Shown here piece by piece: positions 61,053 to 64,000 of a stretch of DNA of 64,000 nt. The DNA is from an uncultured Aquimarina sp. (GTDB taxonomy: Bacteria > Bacteroidota > Bacteroidia > Flavobacteriales > Flavobacteriaceae): positions 186,001 through 250,000 of the forward strand of contig CANMSO010000008.1 in assembly GCA_947500545.1 (NCBI GenBank), written 5' to 3'. Below the pieces are notes generated by a model that searched no databases, was not told the origin of the DNA, and saw only the letters and a list, made by a program, of their open reading frames with translations. The translations under genes and the position numbers were made by a program. How positions within the stretch are numbered: position 1 is the stretch's first letter; every line of letters starts with the position of its first letter.

Positions 61053-61604
61053 TTATTTTTTTGGAGCGATAAACATAATCATTCGCTTACCTTCTAATTT
61101 TGGCATTTGCTCCACTTTTCCGTATTCTTCTAGTTCTTGTGCCAATCTAAGAAGCAAGATTTGTCCTTGATCCTTATAGATGATAGAACGTCCTTTGAAG
61201 AAAACATATGCTTTAAGTTTAGCACCTTCACTTAAGAACTTAATAGCATGCTTTTTCTTGAACTCATAATCATGCTCATCGGTGTTGGGCCCGAATCGGA
61301 TTTCTTTAATAACAACTTTTGTGGCCTTTGATTTTAGGGCTTTGTCTCTTTTTTTCTGTTCATAAAGGAATTTTTTGTAATCCATTATTTTACAAACAGG
61401 TGGTACAGCTTTAGGTGAAATTTCTACAAGATCTAATTCTTGCTCTTCGGCAAGTTGCAGTGCTTTTCTAGTTGGATAAACGCCAACTTCTACGTTATCA
61501 CCTACAAGGCGTACTTCTTCAACACGAATTTTCTGGTTGATTCTGTGAGCATCTTCTTTGATTACTCTTAGTGGTTTCTGAGACCTTCTTCTTCTTATTG
61601 CTAT
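61053..61604 (-). CDS. infC: Translation initiation factor IF-3, probable non-canonical AUA start
   Basis: Track ORF 61053..61385 is truncated. Reading upstream in frame gives (I)[78 protein letters not shown]..., with an in-frame TAA at 61608-61610. Confidence 0.9.
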   Translation of the reverse strand: MAIRRRRSQKPLRVIKEDAHRINQKIRVEEVRLVGDNVEVGVYPTRKALQLAEEQELDLVEISPKAVPPVCKIMDYKKFLYEQKKRDKALKSKATKVVIKEIRFGPNTDEHDYEFKKKHAIKFLSEGAKLKAYVFFKGRSIIYKDQGQILLLRLAQELEEYGKVEQMPKLEGKRMIMFIAPKK

Positions 61605-61643
61605 GACTTAAAAATTTAAATTAAACTTAATCCTTTATTGATA

Positions 61644-63590
61644 TTATCCGTTAAACGGTTTTAGAGTCCTATTAATTTCTTCCTTTATTATTTCTGAAAA
61701 CTCCTCAACAGATACAGCTCCTAAATCTTCTCCTCCGTGTCTTCTCACTGATATCGTATTGTCATTTTCCTCTTGTTCTCCAACAATGATAATATAAGGA
61801 AATTTATTCATTTCTGCTTCACGAATCTTCTTACCTATCGTTTCATTTCTATTATCCGCAAGGGCGCGAATTTCGTCATTTTCTAACAAATTTAAAACTT
61901 TTTCAGAGTATTTTTCATATTTCTCACTGATAGAGAGTATAATAGCTTGTTCCGGCATTAGCCAAAGAGGGAAATTTCCTCCTGTATGTTCTAGTAAAAT
62001 GGCAATAAATCGTTCCATACTACCAAATGGAGCTCTATGAATCATAATTGGACGATGTAATTCATTATCACTTCCTTTGTAAGTAAGATCAAAACGCTCA
62101 GGAAGATTGTAGTCAACTTGTATTGTTCCTAATTGCCAGTTTCTACCAAGAGCATCTTTTACCATGAAATCAAGCTTAGGGCCGTAAAAAGCAGCCTCAC
62201 CACTTTCAATTACATAGTCAAGGCCTTTGTCTTTGGCGGCGCTAATGATAGCGTTTTCTGCTTTTTCCCAATTAGCTACATCTCCAATGTACTTATCAGG
62301 ATTGTCTAAATCCCTTACCGAAACTTGAGCTGTAAAATTTTCAAAACCTAAAGAACCGAAAACATAAAGTACTAAATCGATTACTTTTTTGAATTCTAGA
62401 TCTAACTGATCAGGAGTACAAAAAATATGTGCATCATCTTGAGTAAAACCTCTCACACGAGTTAGCCCATGCAATTCACCACTTTGTTCATATCTATAAA
62501 CAGTTCCAAATTCGGCATAACGTTTTGGTAAATCTCTATATGACCAGGGTCCGCTATTATATATTTCACAATGATGAGGACAGTTCATTGGTTTTAAAAG
62601 AAATTCTTCACCATCAGCCGGAGTGTTAATTGGTTGAAAACTGTCTTCTCCATACTTTGCATAATGACCAGAAATTACATATAATTCTTTTTGCCCTATA
62701 TGAGGAGTCATTACCATTTCATAACCTGCCTTTTTCTGAGCCTTTTTTAGAAATTGTTCTAGACGATCGCGTAAAGCTGCTCCTTTGGGAAGCCAAAGAG
62801 GTAATCCTTGGCCAACTTTTTGAGAAAAAGTAAAAAGCTCAAGTTCTTTTCCAAGTTTTCTGTGGTCTCTTTTCTTTGCTTCTTCGAGTAGCTCTAGGTA
62901 TTCTTTAAGCTCCTTTTGTTTTGGAAAAGAAGTTCCATAAACCCGAGTAAGTTGCTTGTTGTTTTCATCCCCTCTCCAATATGCTCCGGCAACACTCATG
63001 ATTTTTACTGCTTTAATAAGTCCAGTGTTTGGGATATGTCCTCCACGACATAAATCAGTAAAAGTATCATGATCACAAAAAGTTATCGTACCATCTTCCA
63101 GGTTTTCGATCAGCTCTACTTTATATTCGTTACCTTCTTCCTTGTATTTGGCTAAAGCATCTTCTTTGGAAACCGATCTCATTGCAAAATTATGTTTTCC
63201 TCTTGCGATCTCCAGCATTTTATCTTCAATCGATTTAAAATCTTTTTCAGAAATTGTTTTGTCTCCAAGGTCTACATCATAATAGAATCCATTATCGATA
63301 GCGGGACCTATTGATAGTTTTACTCCAGGATATAATTTTTCTAGAGCCTGAGCCAAAACATGCGAAGTAGAATGTCTAAAAGCCGTTTTGCCTTCATCAT
63401 CTCTCCAAGTGAATAAAATAAGATTGCCATCGGTAGTTAATTCGGTCGAGGTTTCGATAGTAGTTCCATTAAATTTTGCAGAAATTACATTTCTAGCAAA
63501 ACCTTCACTAATATCTTTTGCAACATCCATAGCAGTAATTGTGCTATTGTATTCTCTAACCGAGCCATCTGGCAACGTAATCTTAATCAT
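61644..63590 (-). CDS. thrS: Threonyl-tRNA synthetase
   Basis: TGS domain; [40 protein letters not shown]. Confidence 0.98.
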   Translation of the reverse strand: MIKITLPDGSVREYNSTITAMDVAKDISEGFARNVISAKFNGTTIETSTELTTDGNLILFTWRDDEGKTAFRHSTSHVLAQALEKLYPGVKLSIGPAIDNGFYYDVDLGDKTISEKDFKSIEDKMLEIARGKHNFAMRSVSKEDALAKYKEEGNEYKVELIENLEDGTITFCDHDTFTDLCRGGHIPNTGLIKAVKIMSVAGAYWRGDENNKQLTRVYGTSFPKQKELKEYLELLEEAKKRDHRKLGKELELFTFSQKVGQGLPLWLPKGAALRDRLEQFLKKAQKKAGYEMVMTPHIGQKELYVISGHYAKYGEDSFQPINTPADGEEFLLKPMNCPHHCEIYNSGPWSYRDLPKRYAEFGTVYRYEQSGELHGLTRVRGFTQDDAHIFCTPDQLDLEFKKVIDLVLYVFGSLGFENFTAQVSVRDLDNPDKYIGDVANWEKAENAIISAAKDKGLDYVIESGEAAFYGPKLDFMVKDALGRNWQLGTIQVDYNLPERFDLTYKGSDNELHRPIMIHRAPFGSMERFIAILLEHTGGNFPLWLMPEQAIILSISEKYEKYSEKVLNLLENDEIRALADNRNETIGKKIREAEMNKFPYIIIVGEQEENDNTISVRRHGGEDLGAVSVEEFSEIIKEEINRTLKPFNG

Positions 63591-63611
63591 CTTTTTCTAA
63601 ATTATAAGGAG

Positions 63612-63642
63612 CAAAGATAATACGATAATAAAATCCATACAA
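63612..63642 (-). promoter_or_regulatory. Putative promoter of thrS operon (minus strand TTG-N20-TATCTTTG)
   Basis: + strand CAAAGATA at 63612-63619 and CAA at 63640-63642, 20-nt spacer. Confidence 0.5.
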
Positions 63643-63914
63643 TATTATAGGACATATTTAATATATAAATTATGTATTGGTTGTAAAGGTCTGTATTGTA
63701 GGGATTCAGGGTGAGAAAAATGTTTTGGCTACGCTTTTTATAATATCTGTCTACTGTCAAGCAGGTCCTTATTGGTCTTATGTTAAACTTATATAATGGT
63801 GAGTTTATTCTGGGTGAAGCCGAAGTATTGTAATTGTCACCTTTGCTTTTTTCATTTGTAAATATTGAGTTTTTAGGATGTTACAAAAAGGTTTTAAAAA
63901 AGGTTAAAAAAGTC

Positions 63915-63945
63915 ATTGTTGGTTTATAAAATGGTTATATGTTTG
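63915..63945 (+). promoter_or_regulatory. Strong Bacteroidetes-type promoter reading off the right edge (ATTG-N19-TATGTTTG)
   Basis: ATTG 63915-63918, 19-nt spacer, TATGTTTG 63938-63945, then CACCCGCAAAACGGG. Confidence 0.65.
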
Positions 63946-64000
63946 CACCCGCAAAACGGGATATTGTTTTGTTTGCGTTCTTTGGTTTTTAGATTATGAT

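Overview
AT-rich chromosomal window from a Bacteroidota genome, most likely a marine Flavobacteriaceae. Evidence: TAnnTTTG-type -7 promoter elements, SusC/SusD, T9SS-sorted proteins, DUF5606, and pRiA4b ORF-3/NdpA-type proteins. Most of the window is housekeeping: pyrG, yidC, mnmA, mazG, purA, fur-like, relA/spoT, dapD, ruvX, def, aroE, cca, tsaC, ctaA and the thrS-infC-rpmI-rplT ribosomal operon. It also holds an LPS/glycan glycosyltransferase cluster (11.3-15.9 kb), a starch-type polysaccharide-utilisation locus (26.6-38.2 kb: TPR/7TM/AraC regulator, SusC, SusD, lipoprotein, modular GH13 amylase with three CBM26-like repeats and a T9SS tail), tandem DUF368 genes, and a hybrid histidine kinase. 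I found no CRISPR array, prophage, transposase or obvious defence island, and no complete tRNA or rRNA gene. The most interesting signals are regulatory or small-scale: three AAACCTT direct repeats at exactly 21-bp spacing upstream of susC; a perfect CGAAAACGTTTTCG operator-like palindrome upstream of the amylase; an infC frame whose only plausible start is AUA or similar; a 31-bp near-perfect palindrome of dispersed-repeat type; a 7-bp tandem repeat running through the cca stop codon; a structured leader upstream of an orphan PD40 protein; an unannotated kinase-fold-like protein; and a strong outward promoter at the right edge that may drive an off-window rRNA or tRNA operon. All calls come from reading the sequence and the supplied ORF translations; no database search was run.
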